This document shows, piece by piece, positions 35,162-44,219 of a stretch of 64,000 nt of DNA. The position numbers and the translations under genes were made by a program. The stretch is from Alcanivoracaceae bacterium (GTDB taxonomy: Bacteria; Pseudomonadota; Gammaproteobacteria; Pseudomonadales; Alcanivoracaceae): positions 1 through 64,000 of the forward strand of contig JARGOL010000009.1 of NCBI GenBank assembly GCA_029212745.1, written 5' to 3'. The notes under the pieces are model-generated. The model saw nothing but the letters and a program-made list of their open reading frames with translations, was not told where the DNA came from and searched no databases. Position 1 is the stretch's first letter. Every line of letters starts with the position of its first letter.

Positions 35162-36412
35162 ATGACGATCATGGCCGATAGTGCCGACGTGGGCCGCTCG
35201 CGCGCCACAGAAGCGCTACTGCTGCTTGCTGTGGCCGTGACCGGCATGGGCCAGACCCTGGTGTTCGCAATCCTGCCGTCACTGGGGCGCGCCGCCAACA
35301 TGGCCGAGATTCAGGTGGGCCTGATCATTACCTGTTCCGCGCTGGTGTTTGCCGTGGCAAGCCCGGTGTGGGGGCGGCTGTCGGAATATGTGGGGCGGCG
35401 CCCCGTGCTGGTGCTCGGCCTCACCGGTTACGGCCTGGGCACCCTCGGTTTTGCACTGGTTTTCCAGGCCGGTATCAACGGGGTGTTGCAGGGCGCCGCT
35501 CTTGTGCTGGCCCTGGTGCTGGCGCGCTCGCTACAGGCCATGGTGATGGCGGCTTCGCCACCGGCGGCCTCTGCTTACATCGCCGATGTCACCAGCATTG
35601 CCCAGCGCACCCGGGGCATGGGCCGGATTGGTGCTGCCCATAACCTGGGGACGGTGGTGGGCCCTGCCATGGGCGGCGCCCTGGCCGTGGTGTCGCTGGT
35701 GTTGCCGCTGTATGTGGTGGTGGTGGTCAGCCTGGCCATGGCCCTGTTCGTGGCGTGGCGTCTGCCCGAGTCCCCTTACATTCGCCAGCGGCCGGCGCCG
35801 GAACGGCCGTTTTCCGTGGCCACGGCCCTGCGCGCCAGTTTCGCCAGTTATCGCGATCCGCGTCTCACCGGCATCCTGTTACTGGGTGTTGGTATGTTCA
35901 TGACCTTCGCCGTGGTCCAGCAAACCCTTGGGTTCATGTACCAGGACCGCTTTTCCCTGAGCCCGGCCGGCGCTGCCGGCGGCGTCGGCATGGCGATGAT
36001 GGCTGCTGCGCTCAGCTCGCTGCTGGCCCAGGCCGTGGTGGTGCAGTGGCTGGGCTGGGCGCCACGGACGTTGCTGCGGCTGGCGCTGCCATTGATGGGC
36101 GCCGGATTCCTGGTGCTGGCGCTGGCCCCGGTGCCGGCGGTGGCGGCGCTGGGTATTGCTGTCACGGGGTTGGGGCTGGGGCTGGGTATGCCCGGCATCA
36201 GCAGTGCCGCCAGCGTGCGCGTGGGCAACGATGAGCAGGGACTGGTGGCGGGGATGATGAGCGCCTGTCCGGCGTTGGGTTTCATTATCGGGCCGGTGTT
36301 GGGTACCGGCCTTTACCAGTGGCTGCCGCAGGCACCGTACTGGCTGGTCTGTGTGCTGGTGGTGCCGCTGGTTGTGGCGGCCTGGCGGGTGCCAGGCCAT
36401 CCACAGGACTGA
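35162..36412 (+). CDS. MFS transporter
   Basis: Major facilitator superfamily efflux-type permease, 416 residues with about 12 hydrophobic helices. The loop-2 motif appears as GRLSEYVGRRPVLVLGL (about 68-84), and the TM5 region IGAAHNLGTVVGPAMGG resembles motif C of drug:H+ antiporters. ATG 35162 is used; ATG 35171 would remove three residues and is equally plausible. No regulator is adjacent. Substrate unknown; multidrug or siderophore/lipid export are possibilities. Confidence 0.87.
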   Translation: MTIMADSADVGRSRATEALLLLAVAVTGMGQTLVFAILPSLGRAANMAEIQVGLIITCSALVFAVASPVWGRLSEYVGRRPVLVLGLTGYGLGTLGFALVFQAGINGVLQGAALVLALVLARSLQAMVMAASPPAASAYIADVTSIAQRTRGMGRIGAAHNLGTVVGPAMGGALAVVSLVLPLYVVVVVSLAMALFVAWRLPESPYIRQRPAPERPFSVATALRASFASYRDPRLTGILLLGVGMFMTFAVVQQTLGFMYQDRFSLSPAGAAGGVGMAMMAAALSSLLAQAVVVQWLGWAPRTLLRLALPLMGAGFLVLALAPVPAVAALGIAVTGLGLGLGMPGISSAASVRVGNDEQGLVAGMMSACPALGFIIGPVLGTGLYQWLPQAPYWLVCVLVVPLVVAAWRVPGHPQD

Positions 36413-36413
36413 C

Positions 36414-37079
36414 TTACTCTGTCAGCGGCAGCAGGGTCAGCTCCACGCGGCGGTTGGCCGCACGGCCGGCATCGGTGCTGTTGGAAGCAATCGGCTGGGT
36501 TTCGCCGAAACCCACGGTGTCGATGCGTACGGGCTGCACACCGAAGTCCATCAGGGCACTGCTGACCGACTGGGCGCGCTGCTTGGACAGCAGCAGGTTG
36601 TACTGGTCGCCGCCGGTGCTGTCGGTGTGGCCACCCACCTGGATCATGGTCTTCTCATATTCCTTCAGCACTTCAGCCACCGCGTCCAGGGTCGGCTTGA
36701 AGCCTTCCTGCAGGCTCGACTGGTTGGTGGCAAAGGTGATGTTGCCAGGCATGTTGAGAATGATGTTGTCGCCATCGCGGGTCACGGAGACGCCCGCTCC
36801 CTCGAGTTTCTGGCGCAGTTTGGCTTCCTGGACGTCCATGTAGACACCCACGCCACCGCCGGTGATGGCGCCAATGCCGGCTCCCTTCAGGGCACGTTCC
36901 TTGCGTTCCTTGGCACTGTCCGAGGTGGCAATGCCGATCAGGGCACCCACGGCGGCACCGATGGCGGCGCCTGACGCAGCCTTGGAGGTCTGTTTCTCGC
37001 CGGTGTAGGGGTTGATCGTGCTGCAGCCGGTGATGGCCACGCTGGTGGCTAGCAGGGATGCGACAAAAACTTTCTTCAT
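36414..37079 (-). CDS. OmpA-family lipoprotein with glycine zipper
   Basis: Outer-membrane lipoprotein, 221 residues. The signal peptide ends at a lipobox AITGC with lipidated Cys19. A glycine-zipper segment (SGAAIGAAVGALIG, about 36-49) precedes the C-terminal OmpA peptidoglycan-binding domain with GGHTDSTGGDQYN and LSKQRAQSV and the terminal AANRRVELTLLP. YiaD-like organisation. It binds peptidoglycan non-covalently and links it to the outer membrane. Confidence 0.92.
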   Translation of the reverse strand: MKKVFVASLLATSVAITGCSTINPYTGEKQTSKAASGAAIGAAVGALIGIATSDSAKERKERALKGAGIGAITGGGVGVYMDVQEAKLRQKLEGAGVSVTRDGDNIILNMPGNITFATNQSSLQEGFKPTLDAVAEVLKEYEKTMIQVGGHTDSTGGDQYNLLLSKQRAQSVSSALMDFGVQPVRIDTVGFGETQPIASNSTDAGRAANRRVELTLLPLTE

Positions 37080-37274
37080 GGTGTCTCCAGAAGGTCGTCC
37101 GGACCTGTTCTTGTACGGGATAAATCGATGACGGCCATTCCCATGGGGTCATTGGCACTGCATTAGACTATGCCTTTTGACCTGCGATAAAAACAGCAGT
37201 TCCGGCATAAGTGTTACAGTTGCGCGACGATTTTTAGACGTTGTACACAGTTTGAACGGGCAGGACCCTCAACT

Positions 37275-38117
37275 ATGTCAGGTACGGACTTTCCGCTGGA
37301 CGATTTCTCGCCGCCGTCGGTGGCTTACCTCAAGCGCCGGCTGGCGCCCCTGTACCGCTATTTCACGCCGCATTTTGAAGGCGCTGAGAATGTGGACCCG
37401 TCGCGGCCGGCGCTTTTTGTGGGCAACCATGCGATCTTCGGCATCATCGACTCGCCGCTGTTCATGACCGAGCTGTATGCCCGTACCGGGGTGTATCCGC
37501 GCAGCCTCGGCGATCACTTTCATTTCACCACGCCGGTGTGGGGGCCCCTGCTGGTGCGCCACGGTGCCGTGCCCGGCACGCGGGAAAACTGCAGTGCCCT
37601 GATGAACGCCGGCCAGTTCATCCTGGTGTTCCCGGGCGGCGCCCGCGAAGTGGCCAAGCGACGTGGCGAACAGCATCGCCTGGTGTGGAAGCAGCGCACC
37701 GGGTTTGCGCGCATGGCCATCGAGCATGGCTATGACATCCTGCCGTTTGCCTCGGCGGGCTGTGACGATGCCTTCCGGATCCGCTATGACGGCAATGACT
37801 TCGCCAACAGCCGGCTGGGCCGCTGGCTGCTGGCCAACCCGGCAATCAATGACCGGCTGCGTGGCGGCGACCTGTTCATGCCGCTGACCACGGGCATCGG
37901 CCCGACATTACTGCCGCGGCCAGAGCCGTTCTGGTTCAAGGTGGGGGCGCCCATATCCACTGCGGCGTATGCCGGCCGGGAGGACAGCCCCGAGGCGCTT
38001 TGGGATCTGCGCCAGAGCGTGGCCGACAGTATCAATGACATGCTCAGGGATCTGCAGTCCCGACGTCAGCGCGCCCGCGACCAGATGCCGGCATGGCGCC
38101 GCTGGTTGACGCGCTGA
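37275..38117 (+). CDS. PlsC/DGAT-like acyltransferase
   Basis: Lysophospholipid or diacylglycerol acyltransferase-like, 280 residues. GNHAIFGIIDSPLF (about 49-62) replaces the classic NHxxxxD with N-H-x-x-F-G-x-x-D, and LVFPGGAREVAKRRGE (about 117-132) matches the FPGG/REV motif of the MGAT/DGAT2-related group. Hydrophobic spans are few, so it may be peripheral. It could esterify glycerolipids or storage lipids; acceptor not determined. ATG 37275 is the only sensible start. Confidence 0.83.
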   Translation: MSGTDFPLDDFSPPSVAYLKRRLAPLYRYFTPHFEGAENVDPSRPALFVGNHAIFGIIDSPLFMTELYARTGVYPRSLGDHFHFTTPVWGPLLVRHGAVPGTRENCSALMNAGQFILVFPGGAREVAKRRGEQHRLVWKQRTGFARMAIEHGYDILPFASAGCDDAFRIRYDGNDFANSRLGRWLLANPAINDRLRGGDLFMPLTTGIGPTLLPRPEPFWFKVGAPISTAAYAGREDSPEALWDLRQSVADSINDMLRDLQSRRQRARDQMPAWRRWLTR

Positions 38118-38124
38118 TGCCGGT

Positions 38125-38748
38125 TCAGGGCGCCGGACGCCACATCAGCCATAGCGGTGGCGCACCGGCGGGCAGGGACAGTTCGCTGGTGAGTTCGAAG
38201 CCATAGCGCCGGTAAAAGCCCAGGTTGTCCGGGTTGGCCGTTTCCAGGTACACCGGCGTATGGCGCTGGTCTGCCATGCGCAGCATTGGCGCCAGCAGGG
38301 TGTGGCCCAGGCCCTGGCCCTGGCAGGCCGGGTCCACTCCCAGCACCTGCAGGTAATAGTGCGGCTGCGCCGGATGCACCTTCTGTACCGCATGGATGGC
38401 ACGCTGGACAGGCAGCAGGCGCCGCCAGCCTATGGCGGCAATGAAGTCCGGCAGCACCTGCAGCTGCTGGCGCAGGCCCAGGTGCCACTGGGATGGCGGT
38501 GACCACAGGGCGGCGGCCGTCCGTGCCGGGGTGCAGTAGACCAGGCCGTGGGGCAGGGCGAGGTGGCGCAGCTGGGCCGCAAAGCCCAGTTCCATGCGTT
38601 CGGCCACGTCATCGCCATTGCCCACCAGCCAGCGCCAGAATGGATCAGCGGCAAACGCCGCCGCCAGCATCCGGGCAAGGGCCGGAATATCCGCCTCATT
38701 GGCGCGTTCAATCGGTTGCCCGTCAGGGGCTTGCAGTGGCATTGTCAT
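38125..38748 (-). CDS. GNAT-family N-acetyltransferase
   Basis: GNAT protein, about 207 residues from ATG 38748 (an ATG at 38742 also possible; neither has a strong site). The acetyl-CoA loop is LGVDPACQGQGLGHTLL, followed by YLETANPDNLGFYRRYGFEL, the usual motif B. The start carries an ADIPALARMLAAAF region typical of the fold. Divergent from the AGPS-like gene. Substrate unknown. Confidence 0.85.
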   Translation of the reverse strand: MTMPLQAPDGQPIERANEADIPALARMLAAAFAADPFWRWLVGNGDDVAERMELGFAAQLRHLALPHGLVYCTPARTAAALWSPPSQWHLGLRQQLQVLPDFIAAIGWRRLLPVQRAIHAVQKVHPAQPHYYLQVLGVDPACQGQGLGHTLLAPMLRMADQRHTPVYLETANPDNLGFYRRYGFELTSELSLPAGAPPLWLMWRPAP

Positions 38749-38836
38749 CAAATGTCCATATGCTGGCAGGCAGCGTGGATGGCGGGCGCAGGGGATGTTT
38801 GTACCATTTGCGCGCGCTGATAACGAGGGGAAAACT

Positions 38837-40432
38837 ATGCGTCGCTGGAACGGCTGGGGTGATGAGGCCAACGAATTTCCGCTGAAGCCATCGGGGCTCG
38901 CTTTCTTGCGTGAGCGTCTGGGAGAAGGCCGCAACCTGCCGGATGCAGCCCTTGAAACGGTGCTGGCCCAGGTGCCGCCGTCGCGCCTGCCGGATCATGC
39001 CCTGGTGAGCACGGACGCCGAAACCCGTGTCCGCCACGCCCGCGGGCAGAGCCTGCCGGACTGGCTGGCCATGCGCTCCGGTGCGTTCCAGGTGTTCCCC
39101 GATGGTGTTGCCGAGCCGGAAACCAGCGACCAGGTGCGCGAGGTGCTGGACTGGGCGCTGGCCAATGGCATCCATGTGATCACCTACGGCGGCGGTACCT
39201 CGGTGGCGGGTCACATCAACCCGCCTGCCGGTGACACGCCGGTGCTGACGCTGTCACTCGGGCGTATGACCACCTTGCTGGCGCTGGACCGCGACAGCCA
39301 GGTGGCGCGGTTCGGCGCCGGGACGCCGGGGCCATCCCTGGAGCAGCAGCTGCGTGAGCAGGGTTATGTGCTCGGGCACTTCCCGCAATCCTTTGAGCTG
39401 TCCACCGTGGGTGGCTGGGTGGCAAGCCGCTCTTCCGGCCAGCAGTCCATGCGTTACGGGCGCATTGAACAGATGTTTGCCGGCGCGCGCGTGGAAACCC
39501 CGCGCGGGCGCCTGGATATTCCTGCCATTCCGGCCTCGTCCGCCGGCCCGGATGTGCGCGAGATGGTGCTGGGCAGCGAAGGGCGCCTGGGTGTGATTAC
39601 CGAGGTGGATGTGCGTGTCACGCCGCTGCCGGAGCACGAATCCTTTCACGTGGCGTTTGCCCCGGACTGGGAAAGTGCCGTGCGCCTGGTGCGCGGCATG
39701 ACGCAGGCAAAACTGCCGCTGTCCATGCTGCGCCTGTCCAACGCCGAGGAAACCCGCACGCACCTGGTGCTGGCCGGGCACGACCGGCTGGTGGCCGTGC
39801 TGCACAAGTACCTGGCCCTGCGTGGCAACCCGGACGGCAAATGCATGATTACCTTTGGCACCACCGGCAGCCGGCGCCAGGCGCGCCAGGCCCTGGCCGA
39901 GGCGAAACGGCACCTGCGCGCCGCCGGCGGTGTCTATGTGGGCACCGCCCTGGGCCGCAAGTGGGAAGACTCGCGCTTTCGTTCCCCTTACCTGCGTCAC
40001 GGCCTGTGGGAGCACGGCTACGCGGTGGACACCCTGGAAACCTGCGTCAACTGGGATCGCGTGCCCACCATGGTGGCGCGTGTCGAGCAGGCCATCCGCG
40101 ACAATGTCGGCGAGGGCGAGGCCGTTCACGTGTTTACGCACCTGTCACACATGTACGGCCAGGGTTCCAGTATCTACACCACCTACGTGTTCCGCTGCTC
40201 GGACAGTTACGAGGCCACCCAGGCCCGCTGGCGCGCCATGAAGTCCGCTGCCAGTGACGTGATTGCCGACGTGGGCGGTACCATCAGTCACCAGCACGGT
40301 GTCGGCCGTGACCATGCGCCCTGGCTCCATCGCGAGAAGGGTGATGAGGGCATTGCCGCCATTGATGCGTTGTTGAAGCATTTCGACCCGCAGCAACAGC
40401 TGAACCCGGGTTGTCTCCTGGAGGACAAGTAA
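38837..40432 (+). CDS. FAD-linked oxidase related to alkylglycerone-phosphate synthase
   Basis: PCMH-type flavoprotein, 531 residues from ATG 38837 with GAGGGG. It opens with RRWNGWGDEANEF, reminiscent of AGPS's RWNGWG, and has FAD-binding YGGGTSVAGHI, FPQSFELSTVGGWVASRSSGQ and C-terminal GGTISHQHGVGRDHAPWL. These match alkyldihydroxyacetone-phosphate synthase, the ether-lipid enzyme, better than GlcD/D-lactate dehydrogenases. The AGPS triple His (HHH) appears as HQH here. Next to glpD and a glycerol-kinase-like gene in one operon, a role in glycerol-ether or DHAP-linked metabolism is plausible but unproven. Confidence 0.82.
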   Translation: MRRWNGWGDEANEFPLKPSGLAFLRERLGEGRNLPDAALETVLAQVPPSRLPDHALVSTDAETRVRHARGQSLPDWLAMRSGAFQVFPDGVAEPETSDQVREVLDWALANGIHVITYGGGTSVAGHINPPAGDTPVLTLSLGRMTTLLALDRDSQVARFGAGTPGPSLEQQLREQGYVLGHFPQSFELSTVGGWVASRSSGQQSMRYGRIEQMFAGARVETPRGRLDIPAIPASSAGPDVREMVLGSEGRLGVITEVDVRVTPLPEHESFHVAFAPDWESAVRLVRGMTQAKLPLSMLRLSNAEETRTHLVLAGHDRLVAVLHKYLALRGNPDGKCMITFGTTGSRRQARQALAEAKRHLRAAGGVYVGTALGRKWEDSRFRSPYLRHGLWEHGYAVDTLETCVNWDRVPTMVARVEQAIRDNVGEGEAVHVFTHLSHMYGQGSSIYTTYVFRCSDSYEATQARWRAMKSAASDVIADVGGTISHQHGVGRDHAPWLHREKGDEGIAAIDALLKHFDPQQQLNPGCLLEDK

Positions 40433-40433
40433 C

Positions 40434-41939
40434 ATGTTGGGCCAACGGCCGTCAGTGCAATCACTGGCAGAGGAAAACTGGGACCTGGTTGTCGTCGGCG
40501 GCGGTATTACCGGTGCCGGTGTGGCGTTGGAAGCGGCGCGACGGGGCAAGAAAACCCTGCTGGTGGAACAGCGCGACTACGCCTGGGGTACCTCCAGCCG
40601 CTCGTCGAAGATGGTGCATGGGGGCCTGCGTTACATCGCCCAGGGCGATATCAAGCTGACCCGGCATTCGCTGCTGGAGCGCGAACGTCTGCTGCAGGAG
40701 CTGCCTGAACTGGTGGTGCGCCAGACCTACCTGTTCCCGATCCGCAAGGGCAAGTTCCCGGGTCGCTGGGCCATGAAAGTAATCCTCTGGCTGTACGATT
40801 TCCTCGCCGGCATCCGCGATCACCGCTGGGTGCCGATCATGGAAGTGGCGCGCCGGGCGCCGGGCCTAAACCGCGCCGGTCTCAAGGGCGCCATGTCCTA
40901 TACCGATGCGCTCACCGATGACAGCCGCCTGGTCATGCGGGCCCTGCACGAAGCGGCCAGCCACGGCGCCCGAGCCTGCAACTACATGGAAGCGGCGGCG
41001 GTGACGCCGGGTGCTGACGGCATCAGCGTGCAGTTGCGTGACGTACTCAATGGCGACGAGGCCACCGTCAAGGCGCGCTGCGTGATCAATGCCACCGGTG
41101 CCTGGGCCGACAGGCTTTCCGGCGCCGACGCCAAGGTGCGTCCGCAACGCGGCTCGCACCTGTTTATTCCCATGGAGCGCCTGCCGGTGTCGGACTGCCT
41201 CACGGTCATGCACCCGCGCGACCAGCGTCCGGTGTTCGTGTTTCCCTGGGAGGGTCGCACCTGCATCGGCACCACCGACCTGGACCACCCGGACAGTCTC
41301 AATTTCGAGCCGGTGTGCACCCGCGCCGAAATCGACTACCTGCTGGAGTTGATCAACAGCCAGTTCCCGCAGGCCAACATCAGCGATGCCGACATCATTT
41401 CCACCATGGCCGGTGTGCGTCCGATCATTGCGTCCGGCAAGGGTGTGGATCCGTCCAAGGAGCGTCGCGACCACGCTGTGTGGGGTGAGAACGGGGTGAT
41501 TACCGTCTCCGGCGGCAAGCTCACCACCTTCCGCCTGATTGCCCTGGATGCGCTGCAGGCCGCCGGCCTGATCGATGAGGACGAGCGCGAGCGCAGCGAA
41601 ACCGGCGGCAAGGCGTTCAGTCATGCCGTTGCTGCGCCGCACCGCCTGGGCCACCCGCTGGCGCCCATGCCTGAGGGTGAGGCCCTGCGCGAACAGCTGG
41701 CGTGGGTGCTGGACAACGAAATGGTCACGCGCCTGGATGACCTGCTGCTACGGCGCACGCGCCTGGGCAACCTGCTGCCTGATGGCGCCGCCGCGATTCT
41801 CGAGGACGTACGAGCCCTGTGCATGGACAAACTGGGCTGGGATGACGCCCGCTGGCAGGATGAGCTGTCCCGCTACCAGGACATCGTCCAGCGCTACTAC
41901 AGTGTTGCACCGCGCCAGGCGGAGGCCTCTGCCGCATGA
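40434..41939 (+). CDS. glpD: Glycerol-3-phosphate dehydrogenase (GlpD type)
   Basis: Membrane-associated FAD enzyme oxidising sn-glycerol-3-phosphate to DHAP, electrons to quinone. 501 residues, the family length. FAD motif VVVGGGITGAGVALEAARRG (about 17-36); then RDYAWGTSSRSSKMVHGGLR (about 44-63), the signature; TRHSLLERERLL follows. FPWEGRTCIGTTDLDHP and the late GVRPIIASGKG are also typical. It starts 1 base after the AGPS-like gene's stop, and overlaps the kinase gene by 4 bases. Confidence 0.9.
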   Translation: MLGQRPSVQSLAEENWDLVVVGGGITGAGVALEAARRGKKTLLVEQRDYAWGTSSRSSKMVHGGLRYIAQGDIKLTRHSLLERERLLQELPELVVRQTYLFPIRKGKFPGRWAMKVILWLYDFLAGIRDHRWVPIMEVARRAPGLNRAGLKGAMSYTDALTDDSRLVMRALHEAASHGARACNYMEAAAVTPGADGISVQLRDVLNGDEATVKARCVINATGAWADRLSGADAKVRPQRGSHLFIPMERLPVSDCLTVMHPRDQRPVFVFPWEGRTCIGTTDLDHPDSLNFEPVCTRAEIDYLLELINSQFPQANISDADIISTMAGVRPIIASGKGVDPSKERRDHAVWGENGVITVSGGKLTTFRLIALDALQAAGLIDEDERERSETGGKAFSHAVAAPHRLGHPLAPMPEGEALREQLAWVLDNEMVTRLDDLLLRRTRLGNLLPDGAAAILEDVRALCMDKLGWDDARWQDELSRYQDIVQRYYSVAPRQAEASAA

Positions 41940-43498
41940 GCGAGCCGCTGCTGCTGGCCATCGACCAGGGCACGCAGAGTGTGCGTGCCATGCTGTTCGA
42001 CGTGCATGGCGAGTTGGTGGCGAAATCCCAGGTCCATATCGAACCGTATTTCTCGCGCCAGCCCGGCTGGGCGGAGCAGGAGTGCGATTACTTCTGGGAC
42101 AACCTGAGCCAGGCCTGCCAGGCGCTCTGGCGCGACCATGCGGACCTGAAGCCGCGTGTGGTGGCAGCGGCCCTGACCACCCAGCGTGCCTCGGTGGTGT
42201 GCCTGGATGCTGATCACACGCCCCTGCGTCCGGCGGTGATCTGGCTGGACCAGCGTCGCACCTCCGATTTCCCGGTCCTGCCGCCGTGGTTGTCCCTGCC
42301 GATCAAGGCGCTGGGGCAGGGCGGCACCATGGCCCAGTTCCAGTCCAAGGCCGAGTGCAACTGGCTGGCCGCTGACGAACCCGAGACCTGGGCAAAGACA
42401 GCGCATTTCGTGCTGTTGTCCGGCTATCTCACCTGGAAGCTCACGGGCACCCTTTGCGACGCCATTCCCTCCCAGGTGGGTTACCTGCCCTTCGACTTCA
42501 AGGGCCAGCAATGGGCCGGGCCGCTGGACATGAAATGGCGCGCGCTCACGGTCAAGCGCAAGCAGCTGCCGCCGCTGGTGCCCGCCGGCGAGCAACTGGG
42601 TTCGGTCAGCGCCGAGGCGGCCGCTGCAACGGGGATTCCCGAGGGCCTGCCGCTGTTCTCGGCCGGTGCCGACAAGGCCTGCGAAGTGCTGGCCTCCGGG
42701 GCCCTGACCCCGAGCACGGGCAATCTCAGCTATGGCACCACCGCCACGTTCAACACCTGCAACAGCAAATACGTGGAGCCGATGCCGTTCGTGCCGCCGT
42801 ACCCGGCCTCGGTGCCCGGGCATTACAACTCCGAGATCATCGTCCAGCGTGGCTACTGGATGGTGAACTGGTTCAAGCGCGAGTTCGCCGCCGCTGAAGT
42901 GCTCAAGGCCGAGCAGCAGGGTATCGAGCCGGAAGTGCTATTCGAGCAACTGCTTGCCGAAAGCCCGCCCGGGGCCATGGGCCTGACCCTGCAGCCGTTC
43001 TGGAACCCGGGCGTGAAGGTGCCGGGGCCGGAGGCGAAGGGCGCCATCATCGGCTTTGGTGATGTGCACACGCGCGCGCACCTGTACCGGGCCATCATCG
43101 AGGGCATCGGCTATGCCCTGCGTGAGGGCAAGGAGCGACTGGAAAAGCGCAACGGTGTGCCGGTGCAGACGCTGACGGTATCCGGCGGCGGCTCGCAGAG
43201 CGATGCCATCATGCAGATCACCGCCAACATCTTCGGCCTGCCGGCGCGGCGCCCGCACACCTTCGAGACCTCCGGGCTGGGCGCGGCCATCAACGCCGCC
43301 GTGGGTGCTGGCCTGTATGACAACCACGCCCAGGCGGTGGCGGCCATGACCCGGCCGGGTGATGTGTTCGAGCCTGATCCGGCCACCGCCGAGTTGTATG
43401 ACCAGCTTTACCGGCAGGTCTACCGGCCGCTGTACGGCCGGCTCGCGCCCCTGTACCGCAGCATCCGCCATATCACGGGCTATCCCGCCCGCTACTGA
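41936..43498 (+). CDS. FGGY-family kinase, glycerol-kinase-like
   Basis: Sugar/polyol kinase of the FGGY family, 520 residues. N-terminal LLLAIDQGTQSVRAMLFD (5-22) is the phosphate-1 motif, and the C-terminal LTVSGGGSQSDAIMQITANI with GLGAAINAAVGAG the phosphate-2/adenosine regions. The order AGPS-like, GlpD, kinase suggests it produces glycerol-3-phosphate or a related phospho-triol for GlpD. The sequence is longer and less glycerol-kinase-like (residues 90-115 differ), so xylulose or erythritol-type substrates remain possible. Confidence 0.85.
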   Translation: MSEPLLLAIDQGTQSVRAMLFDVHGELVAKSQVHIEPYFSRQPGWAEQECDYFWDNLSQACQALWRDHADLKPRVVAAALTTQRASVVCLDADHTPLRPAVIWLDQRRTSDFPVLPPWLSLPIKALGQGGTMAQFQSKAECNWLAADEPETWAKTAHFVLLSGYLTWKLTGTLCDAIPSQVGYLPFDFKGQQWAGPLDMKWRALTVKRKQLPPLVPAGEQLGSVSAEAAAATGIPEGLPLFSAGADKACEVLASGALTPSTGNLSYGTTATFNTCNSKYVEPMPFVPPYPASVPGHYNSEIIVQRGYWMVNWFKREFAAAEVLKAEQQGIEPEVLFEQLLAESPPGAMGLTLQPFWNPGVKVPGPEAKGAIIGFGDVHTRAHLYRAIIEGIGYALREGKERLEKRNGVPVQTLTVSGGGSQSDAIMQITANIFGLPARRPHTFETSGLGAAINAAVGAGLYDNHAQAVAAMTRPGDVFEPDPATAELYDQLYRQVYRPLYGRLAPLYRSIRHITGYPARY

Positions 43499-43591
43499 GC
43501 TGGCCGCCATCGAAAGTGCTAAAGTGCATTACATAAGCCGCATAACCGTCTGAAATAAAAAGATATTCTGGCTGCAAAATGTGGGTGGTCC

Positions 43592-43692
43592 GTAGGAGCG
43601 GCGTGTACGCCGCGAATAATCGCGTCCCCCTCACACCGTCAATCTTTCCTGATGATCCCGCCGCGATTCGCGACGTACACGCCGCTCCTGCA
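43592..43692. repeat. REP-like inverted pair (REPIN-type)
   Basis: GTAGGAGCGGCGTGTACG (43592 onward) faces its near-perfect inverted partner GTACACGCCGCTCCTGC (ends 43691), separated by a loop with a second inverted arm GCGAATaatCGCG/CGCGATTCGCG. Each arm resembles the GTAGGAGCGG-type REPs of Pseudomonas. The pair spans about 100 bases between the FGGY kinase and the merR promoter, in a gene-free gap of 295 bases. Confidence 0.75.
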
Positions 43693-43741
43693 GCCTCAGT
43701 GGTGGATGGCGCGCCTGCATCGACCTGGTCTAACCTTTGCC

Positions 43742-43773
43742 TTGACCTTGGGGTTGCCCCAAGGTTGGACACT
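43742..43773 (+). promoter_or_regulatory. MerR-type operator/promoter
   Basis: A -35 TTGACC (43742-43747) and a perfect 9-bp dyad ACCTTGGGG-TTG-CCCCAAGGT (43745-43765) fill a long 19-20 bp spacer, with GACACT at 43768-43773 as -10. Long spacers with such dyads are the hallmark of MerR-activated promoters. It lies just upstream of the merR-type gene, so the regulator and permease are probably auto-controlled. Confidence 0.85.
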
Positions 43774-43793
43774 GTGTGGCAGGAGGACAGACC

Positions 43794-44219
43794 ATGAATG
43801 TGACCGCATTGGCCCGCCGGGCCGGCACCACCAGTGAAACCGTGCGTCATTACACGGACGTCGGACTGCTGCGCCCTGAGCGCAATCCCGATAACGGCTA
43901 TCGCGTCTACCGCAAGCGGGACCTGGATACCCTGCGTTTTGCCCTCAGCGCCCGCGCGCTGGGCTTTACCCTGGCCGATATCCGTGAACTGGTGGAGGAG
44001 GCGGAATCCGGGCAGAGCCCGTGCCAGCACACCCGCGAGCTGATTGAGTACCGCCTGGCCGAGGTGGAACGCCAGATCCACGCGCTGCAGGCGCGCAAGG
44101 CGCGCATGCGCGAGGCCATGCAGGCCTGGGCCGAGCAGCCTGACTGCCAGCCCGGTGACGGCAGTCACATTTGTGGCCTGATCGAGACCTTTGCCCGAGA
44201 GGAGGTGCCCAATGAGTGA
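43794..44219 (+). CDS. MerR-family metal-responsive regulator
   Basis: 141 residues from ATG 43794 (AGGAGG upstream; the frame is open from 43776). N-terminal helix-turn-helix ALARRAGTTSETVRHYTDVGLLRPERN; a dimer helix follows. Cys77, Cys118 and Cys127 match the spacing of MerR-type metal ligands (MerR Cys82, 117, 126), so a soft or divalent metal (Hg, Pb, Cd, Zn) is likely. The CueR-type two-Cys pattern is not a match. It is coupled (8-base overlap) to a Cys-rich permease. Confidence 0.88.
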   Translation: MNVTALARRAGTTSETVRHYTDVGLLRPERNPDNGYRVYRKRDLDTLRFALSARALGFTLADIRELVEEAESGQSPCQHTRELIEYRLAEVERQIHALQARKARMREAMQAWAEQPDCQPGDGSHICGLIETFAREEVPNE

